NCBI GenBank assembly: GCA_963557065.1
Contig: CAUWCT010000008.1
Coordinates: 1-59,350 of the forward strand
Direction: 5' to 3'
Source: UMGS1370 sp963557065
GTDB lineage: Bacteria; Bacillota; Clostridia; Lachnospirales; Lachnospiraceae
DNA length: 59,350 bases
Position numbers and translations under genes: made by a program
Shown: positions 34,623-42,998 of the stretch, in pieces
Position numbering within the stretch: the stretch's first letter is position 1
Layout: every line of letters starts with the position of its first letter
Notes under the pieces: model-generated
Databases searched by the model: none
Told to the model about the DNA's origin: nothing
What the model saw: the letters and a program-made list of their open reading frames with translations, nothing else

Positions 34623-35465
34623 CTATAACGTTTCTACTGCTTCTACTGCATCATCCAGCCAGGGAGCATCCACATATTCAATGCGGCCTCCGTCCACCAT
34701 CTCTGCAACCATTGGATCAATGGGAATCCGGGCCAAAATAGAAACTCCCTCTTTTTCTGCCACTTCTTCCAGATGGCTTTCTCCAAATACATGAATCTTT
34801 TTGCCGCAGTCCGGACAAACCAGATAACTCATATTTTCAACAACGCCTAAAATCGGAATATCCATTTTCTTTGCCATATTGACTGCCTTGGTTACAATCA
34901 TGGATACCAGTTCCTGAGGGGACGTTACAATAATAATGCCCGCTACCGGAAGAGACTGGAATACGGTAAGGGGCACATCCCCTGTTCCCGGAGGCATATC
35001 CACAAACATGTAATCAATATCCTGCCACAGCGTCTCAGACCAGAACTGCTTTACTGCCCCTGCAATCACCGGACCTCTCCAGATAATCGGATCTGTATCC
35101 TTATCCAGGAGAAGGTTGGCGGACATCACTTCCACGCCTTCTAATGATTTTGCCGGAATCATCAGGCGTCCATCCGGAGTGGTGGCAACTCCGTCATTGG
35201 CAATGCCAAATGCCTTTGGAATAGACGGACCTGTAATATCCGCGTCCAGTACGGCTGCATGATATCCTTTTTTATTCATACGGGCTGCCATAAGTGACGT
35301 GATTAAAGACTTTCCAACCCCGCCTTTTCCGCTGACAATACCAATTACCTTTTTTACACTGCTCTCCGGAGCTAAATTTTCTAAAAAACTGGTGCGCTCT
35401 GCGGTACGGCTGCTGCAGCTTTCTCCGCATGAACCGCAATCATGGTTACAAGTTTCTGCACTCAT
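34623..35465 (-). CDS. Mrp/NBP35-family iron-sulfur carrier ATPase
   Basis: The 280-residue P-loop protein (SGKGGVGKS at 45-53) belongs to the Mrp/ApbC group, which binds and transfers Fe-S clusters. It has an extra N-terminal cysteine cluster (C6, C10, C13, C17) as in NBP35, and a C-terminal CPDCGKK that bridges the dimer cluster. AAAGGAG precedes the ATG, and a strong promoter lies at 35527-35555. It is co-transcribed with the small alarmone synthetase. Confidence 0.93.
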   Translation of the reverse strand: MSAETCNHDCGSCGESCSSRTAERTSFLENLAPESSVKKVIGIVSGKGGVGKSLITSLMAARMNKKGYHAAVLDADITGPSIPKAFGIANDGVATTPDGRLMIPAKSLEGVEVMSANLLLDKDTDPIIWRGPVIAGAVKQFWSETLWQDIDYMFVDMPPGTGDVPLTVFQSLPVAGIIIVTSPQELVSMIVTKAVNMAKKMDIPILGVVENMSYLVCPDCGKKIHVFGESHLEEVAEKEGVSILARIPIDPMVAEMVDGGRIEYVDAPWLDDAVEAVETL

Positions 35466-35526
35466 TTGACGAATCTCCTTTCAACTGCATATCTGCAAAC
35501 TCTGAAATCAGAAATATGCTCCTTTG

Positions 35527-35555
35527 ATTATATCCCTGATTCGTCAAAATGTCTA
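35527..35555 (-). promoter_or_regulatory. Promoter of mrp
   Basis: TAGACA (35550-35555), a 17-base spacer and TATAAT (35527-35532) on the minus strand. The -35 box overlaps the folT stop codon region. Confidence 0.75.
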
Positions 35556-36131
35556 TGCTTTTATCCGAGATCGGCTTGGTACACTGCCTCTAAGTCCTCT
35601 AAAAACTCCGGCTTTTTCTAACGCGCCGGCTACTGCAAAAAACAGCAGGGAATCTATCGGCCACATAATCAGATTTTTTGTTATTCTGGCAGGCAGCAGA
35701 ACCAAAAACGCTTTTCCGGTTGTCATGGAGAGCCATAATGTATTCATGCACAGATTACATACCAGAATCACTGCCAGGCGGGCTGCTAAAACCCTGGGTA
35801 GACTTAAGGGCCTCTTATACCAGAATGCACCGTAAATCACACCGGCAGTAATCGCAGTCAAAGTATATCCGAAAAAGAAACCTCCGTCCGGCTTTATGAG
35901 GAATTTCAGCAGATCCATCACTCCGCCGAATGTTCCGCCCACTACAGGGCCGAACAAAAAATGAACCAGTTCATTGGGAAGTCCGGATATCCCCAGCTTA
36001 AACGTCCCAACCCTGATAGTGAACTGTTCCAGAATCACCGCCAGGGCGCCAAACATGGCACACAGGGTAAGGGTTCTTGCATGAAATAATTCATGGTAAG
36101 AATCAGAAAACAAAGTTGCTAATCTCTTCAT
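35553..36131 (-). CDS. folT: Folate ECF transporter substrate-binding component
   Basis: The 192-residue membrane protein has about six hydrophobic segments and FolT-type features (GISGLPNELVHFLFGPVVGG, ARITKNLIMWPIDS). It captures folate and needs an EcfA-EcfA'-EcfT module, which is not in this window. AAAGGAGG precedes the ATG, and a THF riboswitch lies directly upstream, which supports the folate assignment. Confidence 0.93.
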   Translation of the reverse strand: MKRLATLFSDSYHELFHARTLTLCAMFGALAVILEQFTIRVGTFKLGISGLPNELVHFLFGPVVGGTFGGVMDLLKFLIKPDGGFFFGYTLTAITAGVIYGAFWYKRPLSLPRVLAARLAVILVCNLCMNTLWLSMTTGKAFLVLLPARITKNLIMWPIDSLLFFAVAGALEKAGVFRGLRGSVPSRSRIKA

Positions 36132-36137
36132 AAAAAA

Positions 36138-36179
36138 ATTACCTCCTTTGCAGATCTCTGACTACAATAAGGAGATAAT
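36138..36179 (-). promoter_or_regulatory. Ribosome-site hairpin of the folT riboswitch
   Basis: ATTATCTCCTT (36169-36179) can pair over 11 bases with AAGGAGGTAAT (36138-36148), hiding the folT ribosome site. The first part can instead pair with GAGAT just upstream (GAGAT-GATT-ATCTC), which would free the site. This is a plausible translational expression platform. Confidence 0.6.
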
Positions 36180-36192
36180 CATCTCTCGTATT

Positions 36193-36288
36193 GCAGCGGG
36201 ATGCGGATTGTGTACCGCAAGATACTCTTTTCGTCCGGCTGGCAACTCCCCGTCCATCCGGCACTTAACGCACACAAACCTACTCTGC
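36193..36288 (-). ncRNA. THF (tetrahydrofolate) riboswitch
   Basis: The 96-base leader segment shows the features of the folT RNA class: a closing stem GCAG/CTGC, the conserved GCGTTAAGTG, a TTGTGT/ACACAA stem, CCGGACGAA, GCGGT and CGCATCC near the 3' end. It lies between a promoter (36333-36360) and folT, the classic target of this riboswitch. Ligand binding is inferred from the family. Confidence 0.85.
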
Positions 36289-36332
36289 TTTTTTATAAAA
36301 TTTTATGGAGCATTTGCTCCGGCTACCGCTAT

Positions 36333-36360
36333 ATTATACCGCGTTCCCCAAAATTTGCAA
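36333..36360 (-). promoter_or_regulatory. Promoter of the folT leader
   Basis: TTGCAA (36355-36360), a 16-base spacer and a perfect TATAAT (36333-36338) on the minus strand, about 45 bases before the riboswitch. The hairpin GGAGCA/TGCTCC at about 36307-36320 lies between them. Confidence 0.65.
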
Positions 36361-36373
36361 GCACATTCTTTGT

Positions 36374-36391
36374 AACCGTTCAGCCTGCCTC
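36374..36391 (-). repeat. Possible element end at the PAP2 stop codon
   Basis: The minus strand reads GGCAGGCTGAACGGTTAC, close to the outer end of the three-hairpin elements (GCATGGCTGAACTGTTAC). The TGA within it is the stop codon of the PAP2 gene. No hairpins remain next to it, so it may be a remnant or chance. Confidence 0.35.
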
Positions 36392-36913
36392 TGCCTTTTG
36401 GTTTCGCCTTTCTGTCCGGTGCTCCAGCCATTTATGCACCAAAACCGCAATCAGTATTCCAAGCAGACTTCCCGCCAGCACATCTGTAGGAAAATGGACA
36501 AACAAATACATCCTGGAACAGGCAATCAGCGCTGCCAGAATCACAGCAGCAATTCCCCATTTTTTATGATATAAGAAAATGCTGACCGCCCCCTCAAAAC
36601 TGGCCAGGCTGTGTCCGGAAGGGAAGGAATAATCGGTTGGACTTTCGATTAGCAGGGGCACTGCCTGGTCCAGCCAGCATGGACGCTGTCTGGCCACCAC
36701 GTTTTTCAAAATCAGATTTCCTAAAATAAAGCCGGCTGCCAGGGAAATAAGAACTGCTGCTCCTGTCCTTCTGGTTTTCGGAACCATAAAAAGAACTGCA
36801 CCCAAAGCAATCCAAAACCAGCCGCCGTCTCCCAGAAACGTGATCGCTGTCATAAATTCGTCCAGCGCAGGGGTTCTAAACTGCTGCATCCAATACAAAA
36901 ATTGAAACTCCAT
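36380..36913 (-). CDS. PAP2-family membrane phosphatase
   Basis: The 177-residue protein has about five membrane segments and the acid phosphatase motifs KNVVARQRPCW (about 80), PSGHSLASFEG (about 105) and SRMYLFVHFPTDVLAGSLLG (about 140). These proteins dephosphorylate lipid phosphates such as undecaprenyl pyrophosphate or phosphatidic acid. The ATG at 36913 was chosen for AGGAGGCTATCAG upstream. It follows the phosphopantetheinyl transferase by 20 bases. Confidence 0.9.
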   Translation of the reverse strand: MEFQFLYWMQQFRTPALDEFMTAITFLGDGGWFWIALGAVLFMVPKTRRTGAAVLISLAAGFILGNLILKNVVARQRPCWLDQAVPLLIESPTDYSFPSGHSLASFEGAVSIFLYHKKWGIAAVILAALIACSRMYLFVHFPTDVLAGSLLGILIAVLVHKWLEHRTERRNQKAEAG

Positions 36914-36933
36914 CTGATAGCCTCCTGTACATT

Positions 36934-37614
36934 TTATTTCCACAATACTTCTTCCAAAACAGGTTCTTCTCTGCTGACAGAAACTTCTGTGCAGACTGCC
37001 AGATGGTATCCGTCTTTTGGATGAAATAAGAAACATTCATATCTCTGACGCACGCCCTGCTCATAGATCCGATAAATTCCATCTTCCGGGCATACAAAAA
37101 AGCTGGAAGGCGATTTTGCAAATCCGGTTCCCACTGCTTTCATATAACTTTCTTTTAACACCCAGAAATCGAAAAATACCCTGTCCGGCTGTTTGGACTC
37201 TTCTATTATCCGCCTTTCCTCTTCTGAAAAAAAGCGCATTACACCGGGGCGGATCGTGCTTCTCTCTTTTTCTATATCAATGCCTGCCGGGCGATCGCTT
37301 AACACGCAGGCCACATAATCGGCGGAATGGGACAAATTGCAGTGGAGTTCTTCTCCTTCCCGCAGTACGATCCCGGTCTGATTGGGCTTTAAAAATGGTT
37401 TTCCATGTTCTCCAATCCCAAATTCCGCCGGGGGAACAAACTCCTTAAACCGGCGCTGCAAGCCATAATTGAGCAGCAGTTCCGCCCCTGCAGAACGGGC
37501 TTTATCCAGCGTATGAACATACCGCTCCAGGCGTTTCTTCCTCTCCATGGAAATCGGATACTCTTCCCAGGGGGGACAGAGAGCCGAAATATCCGCATAA
37601 TAACAACTTAACAT
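36934..37614 (-). CDS. Sfp-type 4'-phosphopantetheinyl transferase
   Basis: The 226-residue enzyme attaches phosphopantetheine from CoA to carrier proteins. Motifs: the NLSHSADYVACVLS segment, the Mg-binding GIDIEKERS and FWVLKESYMKAVGTG. The length fits the Sfp class, which acts on peptide and polyketide synthases as well as acyl carrier protein. No synthase is nearby, so the client is unknown. Start: ATG at 37614 has AGGA six bases upstream; an ATG at 37620 is possible. Confidence 0.9.
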   Translation of the reverse strand: MLSCYYADISALCPPWEEYPISMERKKRLERYVHTLDKARSAGAELLLNYGLQRRFKEFVPPAEFGIGEHGKPFLKPNQTGIVLREGEELHCNLSHSADYVACVLSDRPAGIDIEKERSTIRPGVMRFFSEEERRIIEESKQPDRVFFDFWVLKESYMKAVGTGFAKSPSSFFVCPEDGIYRIYEQGVRQRYECFLFHPKDGYHLAVCTEVSVSREEPVLEEVLWK

Positions 37615-37675
37615 ACTCATTCCTATTCAAAAGGCAGCAAAGCCGGACTGCTTTTGCAGATGCCTGGTAACTGTC

Positions 37676-37704
37676 AAAAAGAGCCAGCGTCTAAACGCTG
37701 ACTC
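37676..37704 (-). terminator. Terminator of the ptsH transcript
   Basis: GAG-CAGCGT pairs with ACGCTG-CTC around CTAA, followed by five T on the minus strand. It lies about 190 bases after the HPr stop codon, beyond the palindromic element, so the element is probably transcribed in the 3' untranslated region. Confidence 0.75.
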
Positions 37705-37718
37705 TCATCTCTGTGTTC

Positions 37719-37869
37719 GTAACAGTTCAGCCATGCATCTTCTTGCCCGCTTGCAGCGGACAAGAAGCGTCTGGCGTCCGCCCTATGAAGATTCAGACAG
37801 AAAAACTCTTATGAAAACAAGCTTTCGACGCGTTTTTCTGCCTGAATCTTCGCATGGTCGAACTGTTAC
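37719..37869 (-). repeat. Three-hairpin palindromic element, copy A
   Basis: The 151-bp element is bounded by GTAACAGTTCAGCCATGC and its near-inverse. On the plus strand it holds a short hairpin (37739-37751 with 37755-37767), a small GGCG/CGCC hairpin (37773-37782) and a long hairpin (37787-37805 with 37833-37851, one mismatch). The reverse complement aligns with copy B end to end. It is in the 3' untranslated region of the HPr gene. Confidence 0.85.
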
Positions 37870-37895
37870 CTGTGTTCTGATTTTGGAAAGCAGGA

Positions 37896-38162
37896 TTACA
37901 TCTCACCCAGACCAGACTCAATCGCCTTGGTCAGCGTATCCATAGCCTCTGCTTCATCCTCGCCGTCACAGATCAGGTTAATCTCGGTACCGCACTTAAT
38001 ACCTGCTGCCATAACATTTAAAACACTCTTGGCAACAATTCTCTTCTCTCCGCACTCAATAATAACATCACATTTGAACTTCATAGCAGTCTGAGATAAT
38101 ACGCCTGCCGGTCTCAAATGTAATCCGGATGGGTTCACTACAGTTAAAGTCTTACTTAACAT
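37896..38162 (-). CDS. ptsH: HPr-like phosphocarrier protein
   Basis: The 88-residue protein has the active-site histidine H15 in NPSGLHLRPAG and the regulatory serine S46 in AKSVLNVMAAG, so it can serve both in phosphotransferase sugar uptake and in HPr kinase/CcpA control. The length is as expected. No enzyme I gene is adjacent. It has its own promoter (38231-38259) and terminator (37676-37704). Confidence 0.93.
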   Translation of the reverse strand: MLSKTLTVVNPSGLHLRPAGVLSQTAMKFKCDVIIECGEKRIVAKSVLNVMAAGIKCGTEINLICDGEDEAEAMDTLTKAIESGLGEM

Positions 38163-38230
38163 ACCTGCTCTCTCCTCGTCTCTTTATTCTATTGAAATTC
38201 AGAACCTCTTTCTCTGAACATTCTAGTTAA

Positions 38231-38259
38231 ATTTTAGTACATCTCACCAAAACTGTCAA
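38231..38259 (-). promoter_or_regulatory. Promoter of ptsH
   Basis: TTGACA (38254-38259), a 17-base spacer and TAAAAT (38231-38236) on the minus strand. The -35 box overlaps the last codon of queH. Confidence 0.8.
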
Positions 38260-38873
38260 GCATTATCCCGTATGGAATACACGCACCCGCAGTAGTCCTG
38301 CCGGTACAGTCCGTACTCTTTCGACAGCTCAATGGAACGTTTATAACCATTCTTTTTTTTGAAATCTGATGGCAGAAAAGCCACACCGTACTCCTGCTCT
38401 AACCGCTCTCCTATCTCGTTTAGCTTGTCTGCCCGCTTTAGAGGACTGATGGTCAGCGTCGTGGTAAAATAATCATATCCCAATTTTGCTGCCAGCATTG
38501 CCGCTTCTCTAAGCCTCAGTTCATAACAGCGCAAACATCGTTCTCCGCCTTCCGGTTCTTTTTCATATCCTTTGGCAATCTGATAAAACCGTTCCGGCTC
38601 ATAGGACGCTGCAAGCAGATCCACCGGATGAGAAAACTTCATGGCATCAATCAGATGCCTCTCTTCCTCCACCCGTTTTTCATACTCCTCTGCCGGAAAA
38701 ATATTGGGATTATAGTAATATACCGTAATTTCAAAATACCTGGACAAATATTCCAGTACATAACTGCTGCATGGAGCACAGCAGCTATGCAAAAACAGGC
38801 GGGGCACTTTCTCCTCCGCCTGAAATTCTGCCAGAATCCTATCCAGTTCTTTCTGATAGTTTCTCTGATTCAT
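38256..38873 (-). CDS. queH: Epoxyqueuosine reductase QueH
   Basis: The 205-residue protein performs the last step of queuosine synthesis in tRNA. Cysteines for the iron-sulfur site are C31-C32 and C35 (HSCCAPCSS), C113 and C116 (ERCLRCYEL) and C195/C197 (YCGCVYS), the QueH pattern. It follows rpoD by 26 bases and has no clear ribosome site. The ptsH promoter overlaps its end. Confidence 0.92.
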   Translation of the reverse strand: MNQRNYQKELDRILAEFQAEEKVPRLFLHSCCAPCSSYVLEYLSRYFEITVYYYNPNIFPAEEYEKRVEEERHLIDAMKFSHPVDLLAASYEPERFYQIAKGYEKEPEGGERCLRCYELRLREAAMLAAKLGYDYFTTTLTISPLKRADKLNEIGERLEQEYGVAFLPSDFKKKNGYKRSIELSKEYGLYRQDYCGCVYSIRDNA

Positions 38874-38899
38874 AATTTAATCCAAACCGCTGCCCTTTC

Positions 38900-40024
38900 T
38901 TACAGGAAATCCCGAATACGCTTACTGCGGACCGGATTTCTCAATTTGCGCAGAGCCTTGGCCTCAATCTGACGGATACGTTCGCGGGTTACATTAAATT
39001 CTTTGCCCACTTCCTCAAGAGTTCTGGGATGGCCGTCTTCCAGACCAAAGCGCAGTACAATTACCTGACGTTCTCTTTCCTTCAGATCTCCAAGCAGCGC
39101 GTCAATATGTTCTCTCAACATAACAGACTCTACATTGCCCTCTGGAGTGACTACATTGGAATCCGCCACGAAATCCCCCAGGTTTGAATCGTCTTCCTCG
39201 CCGATAGGAGTCTCTAAGGATGCCGGTTCTCTGGCAATCTGCATAATCTCCATTACCTTATCCTCTGACATCTCCAACGCATCTGCAAGTTCTGTCACAG
39301 ACGGCTCATAGCCCAGTTCCAGAGTCAGCTTTCTCTGCATCTTGGACATCTTGTTTATTGTCTCTACCATATGCACCGGAACCCGAATGGTTCTGGCCTG
39401 ATCCGCCAGAGCCCTGGTAACGGACTGGCGAATCCACCAGGTCGCATATGTACTTAGCTTATAACCTTTTGTATAATCAAATTTTTCCACTCCCTTGATC
39501 AGTCCCAGATTGCCCTCCTGAACCAGATCAAGGAAACTCATTCCTCTGCCTGTATAACGTTTTGCAATGCTGACTACGAGACGTAAGTTGGCCTCAATCA
39601 AGCGCTCTTTTGCGTATTCATCGCCCTCTGCTTTTCTCTTTGCCAGACGCAGTTCTTCATCCGCGCTTAATAGGGGAACCGTACCAATCTCTTTTAAGTA
39701 CATCCGGACCGGGTCCTCTGTCCCAATGCCCTCCAACAGATCAACGGCGTCAATGTCAATATCATCTTCCTCGCCGTCTTTCATAAAACTGTCGTCCAAA
39801 TCGTCAAGCAGAAGGGAATCATCATTTAGCATCACATCATCAATTACCGGGACCACATCCACTCCGCGGCCCTCAAGGTACGAATAAATCTGATCCATCT
39901 GCTCTGGATTCAGGCTGTCTCCGGCAAAGAAATCATTGATTTCTCCGGCATCCAAAGTATTATGCCTGGACTTTGCATACTCCAGAAGTTTTTCCAGTTT
40001 TTGTAAAAAATCTTTTTTCTCCAC
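38900..40024 (-). CDS. rpoD: Primary sigma factor RpoD/SigA
   Basis: The 374-residue sigma-70 factor recognises the TTGACA/TATAAT promoters seen throughout this window. Regions: 1.1 at about 1-60, an acidic linker, 1.2 at DPVRMYLKEIG, 2 with the YATWWIRQ core (about 200), 3, and 4.2 helix-turn-helix TLEEVGKEFNVTRERIRQIEA near the C-terminus. The start is a GTG at 40024 with AAAGGA nine bases upstream. dnaG, the usual upstream partner in Firmicutes, is not present; the gene has its own promoter. Confidence 0.97.
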   Translation of the reverse strand: MEKKDFLQKLEKLLEYAKSRHNTLDAGEINDFFAGDSLNPEQMDQIYSYLEGRGVDVVPVIDDVMLNDDSLLLDDLDDSFMKDGEEDDIDIDAVDLLEGIGTEDPVRMYLKEIGTVPLLSADEELRLAKRKAEGDEYAKERLIEANLRLVVSIAKRYTGRGMSFLDLVQEGNLGLIKGVEKFDYTKGYKLSTYATWWIRQSVTRALADQARTIRVPVHMVETINKMSKMQRKLTLELGYEPSVTELADALEMSEDKVMEIMQIAREPASLETPIGEEDDSNLGDFVADSNVVTPEGNVESVMLREHIDALLGDLKERERQVIVLRFGLEDGHPRTLEEVGKEFNVTRERIRQIEAKALRKLRNPVRSKRIRDFL

Positions 40025-40076
40025 CTGGTAACGTCCTTTCAGTTAGCTGTAAACTAATTGTTCTAAACAACTTTTT

Positions 40077-40105
40077 AGTATATAGGAAAAATCTTTATTT
40101 TTCAA
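40077..40105 (-). promoter_or_regulatory. Promoter of rpoD
   Basis: TTGAAA (40100-40105), a 17-base spacer and TATACT (40077-40082) on the minus strand. Confidence 0.75.
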
Positions 40106-40140
40106 CATCTATTTTGTATTTTATGTAACTTTATAAAGAA

Positions 40141-41043
40141 TTATGACTCATTTTGTCCGGAAATCAAAATTTCCAGTCGTTTTTCCAGGTTTTTCATCGA
40201 AATATCTGTTTTGCTGCCGCCAAATTCTCCGTCCAGTACCCAGTCGATGGGGGTTTGGGACAACACACGTATCTTCCTGGTTTTAAACTTGTAAACATAG
40301 TCATTGGGTTCTTCTTTCAGAAACATATACGAGATAATGTTGCTTAAATCTTTTGGGGTTTTGGGAGTGCGGATTAAAAGGACTTCAAACAGCCCGTCGT
40401 TTAATGCGACCGACTGGGTTACTAATCCCTTAAAACCGCCTACGCTGATGGTATTGGTTACCATTCCGAATATAAACTCATCTTCCAGAATCATTTCATC
40501 GCACTCAATCCTGCAAAAATAACTTTTTAAAGAGGCCAGACTCTTAACTCCCTCCAGCATATAAGCCTGATGACCCAGAAGATTTTTCTTATCCTGAGGC
40601 GTCTGATAAGAGATCTCTGTAAATGCTCCGAATGCTGCAATATATATAAAGTACCGTTCCTCTCCAAACTGGCCAATATCAATCGCAAAAGGAGTTCCCT
40701 CTGTAACTCCCCTTGCCGCTTCCAGCATCTTTTTGGGAAGCATCAGGCTGGATGCAAAATCGTTGGTGGAGCCGGCCGGAATATATCCCAAAAGCGGCTG
40801 CTGTTCCAGAGCCAACAGTCCCGAAACAGTTTCGTTTAAGGTTCCGTCCCCTCCGCTGCACACTACCACAGATACATCCTTTCCAAAATGCTCTGCGGCG
40901 CTTTTTGCATCTCCCTGACACTGGGTAATGTAGGTTTGAACCTGAAACCCTGCTTTTGTGAAAATATCCAGAATATCAATCAGCTTACTCCGTATCTGCT
41001 CCCGTCCGGAACAGGGATTTACGATAAAAAGGAGCTTCTCCAT
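40141..41043 (-). CDS. YegS/DagK-family lipid kinase
   Basis: The 300-residue protein has the diacylglycerol-kinase catalytic motif VVCSGGDGTLNETVSGLL (about 60-77), the NPCSGREQI start and the GSTNDFASSL segment. It probably phosphorylates diacylglycerol or another lipid at the inner membrane surface. AAAGGAG precedes the ATG. It follows mutY by 23 bases, so it belongs to the birA-mutY cluster. Confidence 0.92.
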   Translation of the reverse strand: MEKLLFIVNPCSGREQIRSKLIDILDIFTKAGFQVQTYITQCQGDAKSAAEHFGKDVSVVVCSGGDGTLNETVSGLLALEQQPLLGYIPAGSTNDFASSLMLPKKMLEAARGVTEGTPFAIDIGQFGEERYFIYIAAFGAFTEISYQTPQDKKNLLGHQAYMLEGVKSLASLKSYFCRIECDEMILEDEFIFGMVTNTISVGGFKGLVTQSVALNDGLFEVLLIRTPKTPKDLSNIISYMFLKEEPNDYVYKFKTRKIRVLSQTPIDWVLDGEFGGSKTDISMKNLEKRLEILISGQNES

Positions 41044-41066
41044 TTTTTCTCTCCTTTCTCATTGTT

Positions 41067-42203
41067 TCACATGATTAGTTTCTTATACGCCGAAAATGCA
41101 TTGGGAAGAGGATATTTTTCTTTTAACTCTCTTTTATCTGCAAAAATCAGTTCTCCATCTTCTCCTGCATCCGGATCTATCTGAATCCGGTATCCGGACA
41201 TATCCCACTCTACATGGGAAAAAATATGCCTGGCCTGCGGCAGTTTTTCTATGGAAAGGATCTCTTTCTTTTTCAGCTTAAACAGTTTTAGAATTTTTTC
41301 TTCCCCGAGCCGTCCCTCTGCATTGGGAAGTTCATACAGAGAAGCCAGCAGTCCAATCGGAGGACGTTTTCTCAAAGCTGTTTTCCCCCCTTTTTCCAGA
41401 ATGACCACTGTCCGCTCCTCGATTTTCCGTTGTTTTTTCGGCGGTTTATAAGGAATCTCTTTCCATAATCCATCCCTCTTCGTCTTACACAGAAATGCTA
41501 ACGGGCATACCAGACATTTGGGTTCTCCTCCAGGTACACAGACCAGCGCCCCGACTTCAATAAGCGCCTGATTAAAGTCTCCCGGACACTCCCTTGCCAT
41601 GGTTTCTTTTAAAAGGGACTCTATCTGTTTTTTAAAGGCCGGTTTGGTAATGTCCCCCCTGTCTCCCAAAACTCTGGAAATAACCCTTAAAACATTGCCG
41701 TCTACTGCCGGCATCGGAACAGAAAATGCAATAGAAGCAATCGCGCCTGCCGTATAACTTCCAATCCCCGGAAGTTTTAAAATTGCTTCAAAGTCTTCCG
41801 GCATCCTGCCGTTGTACTGTTCCATCAGTTTCCTGGCACATTTCTGCAGGTTTTTTGCCCTGCTGTAATACCCAAGACCTTCCCACAGTTTTAATAGTTT
41901 TTCTTCCGGTACTTCTGCCAGACTTTTAATATCCGGGAGTTCTTCCAAAAACCGATAAAAGTAAGGCTTTACTGCCTCCACCCTGGTCTGCTGAAGCATA
42001 ATTTCTGAAATCCAGATCCGGTAAGGGTCTCTGCTCTTTCGCCAGGGAAGTGTTCTGGCATTTTCTCTGTACCATTCCAAAAGCGGTTCCCTCAAAGCCA
42101 GCATCCGACCTTCTGCGGAAAGTTCCTCTTCTCCTTCCCGGCACCTTTCCAGCGTCTTGAGACTGCCGTAAAGACCATTTAACCAGTTCTCAGACATATC
42201 CAT
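41067..42203 (-). CDS. mutY: A/G-specific adenine glycosylase
   Basis: It removes adenine mispaired with 8-oxoguanine. The 378-residue protein shows the helix-hairpin-helix LPGIGSYTAGAIASIAF, the catalytic aspartate in PAVDGNVLRV, the glutamate in LQQTRVEA, the iron-sulfur cysteines C-x6-C-x2-C-x5-C (CVPGGEPKCLVCPLAFLC) and a C-terminal NUDIX-like domain. ATG at 42203 was chosen (AGAGG upstream); a GTG six bases earlier is possible. It overlaps the end of birA. Confidence 0.95.
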   Translation of the reverse strand: MDMSENWLNGLYGSLKTLERCREGEEELSAEGRMLALREPLLEWYRENARTLPWRKSRDPYRIWISEIMLQQTRVEAVKPYFYRFLEELPDIKSLAEVPEEKLLKLWEGLGYYSRAKNLQKCARKLMEQYNGRMPEDFEAILKLPGIGSYTAGAIASIAFSVPMPAVDGNVLRVISRVLGDRGDITKPAFKKQIESLLKETMARECPGDFNQALIEVGALVCVPGGEPKCLVCPLAFLCKTKRDGLWKEIPYKPPKKQRKIEERTVVILEKGGKTALRKRPPIGLLASLYELPNAEGRLGEEKILKLFKLKKKEILSIEKLPQARHIFSHVEWDMSGYRIQIDPDAGEDGELIFADKRELKEKYPLPNAFSAYKKLIM

Positions 42204-42990
42204 ACACACCTCTTACTGATACTTCTCCGGAAACAACAGTCTCTTTCCTCCCGTCCGGAAGTTCCACCATCAGTCCTCCTTCTTTCTCAATGCCCTGACA
42301 AATCCCGGTGTACGTGCCGGAAGGCGCAAGGACCTTTACCTGCCGCCCTTTATTAATCAGCCCGGCATCATATTCATCTTTTAAAAGGCTTAAATCACAG
42401 GTTCTTAAAAAGCGCTTATAATCTTCTTCAAAGGCAGCCATAATCCCGGCAATCACTCCTGCCCGATCTGCTTTCCTGCCTGTTTCCAGGCACAAAGAAG
42501 TGGCTCTGTCCTGTATTTCATCCGGAAATTCTGTCATATTGGCATTGATTCCTATCCCGACTATCACATATTCCGGTTCCTTCTCTCTGCTTCGCATCTC
42601 TGTCAAAATACCGCATATTTTTTTGGAACCAATTACCAGATCATTTGGCCATTTAATCATAGAATGAATTCCTGTTTCTGTTTCAATCCCCTTCTGAACA
42701 GCCAGTGCAGCCACCAGAGTCAGCATAGAAGCTTTCTCTGCCGGAATTTGAGGACGAAGAAGCAGACTCATCCAGATGCCCGTACCTGCCGGAGATTCCC
42801 AGTTTCTTCCTCTTCTGCCCTTTCCGGCTGTCTGACTCTCGGCAGTTACAAGAGTTCCTTCCGGCCACCCTTTTAACGCCAGGTCTGCACACTGAATATT
42901 TGTGGAATCTGTCTCCTCAAATATCCTGACCGGTTTTCCCCAGTTTCCTGTCAGCCTTTCTAAAATCTGCTCTCTGGTCAGCTTTTCCAT
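42190..42990 (-). CDS. birA: Biotin-protein ligase
   Basis: The 266-residue enzyme attaches biotin to carboxylase carrier domains. Motifs: the ATP/biotin loop AGKGRRGRNWESP, the IKWPNDLV segment, KICGILTE and a C-terminal SH3-like domain. There is no N-terminal helix-turn-helix, so it is the non-regulatory type. ATG at 42990 was chosen with GGAGG upstream; a GTG at 43008 would include that site. It lies between a small membrane protein gene and mutY, overlapping both slightly. Confidence 0.94.
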   Translation of the reverse strand: MEKLTREQILERLTGNWGKPVRIFEETDSTNIQCADLALKGWPEGTLVTAESQTAGKGRRGRNWESPAGTGIWMSLLLRPQIPAEKASMLTLVAALAVQKGIETETGIHSMIKWPNDLVIGSKKICGILTEMRSREKEPEYVIVGIGINANMTEFPDEIQDRATSLCLETGRKADRAGVIAGIMAAFEEDYKRFLRTCDLSLLKDEYDAGLINKGRQVKVLAPSGTYTGICQGIEKEGGLMVELPDGRKETVVSGEVSVRGVYGYV

Positions 42991-42998
42991 GTTTTTGA

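Noticed and set aside
40030..40060. TTAG-N7-CTAA upstream of rpoD as an iron box
   Set aside because: The spacing is seven rather than six bases and the gene is not iron-related.
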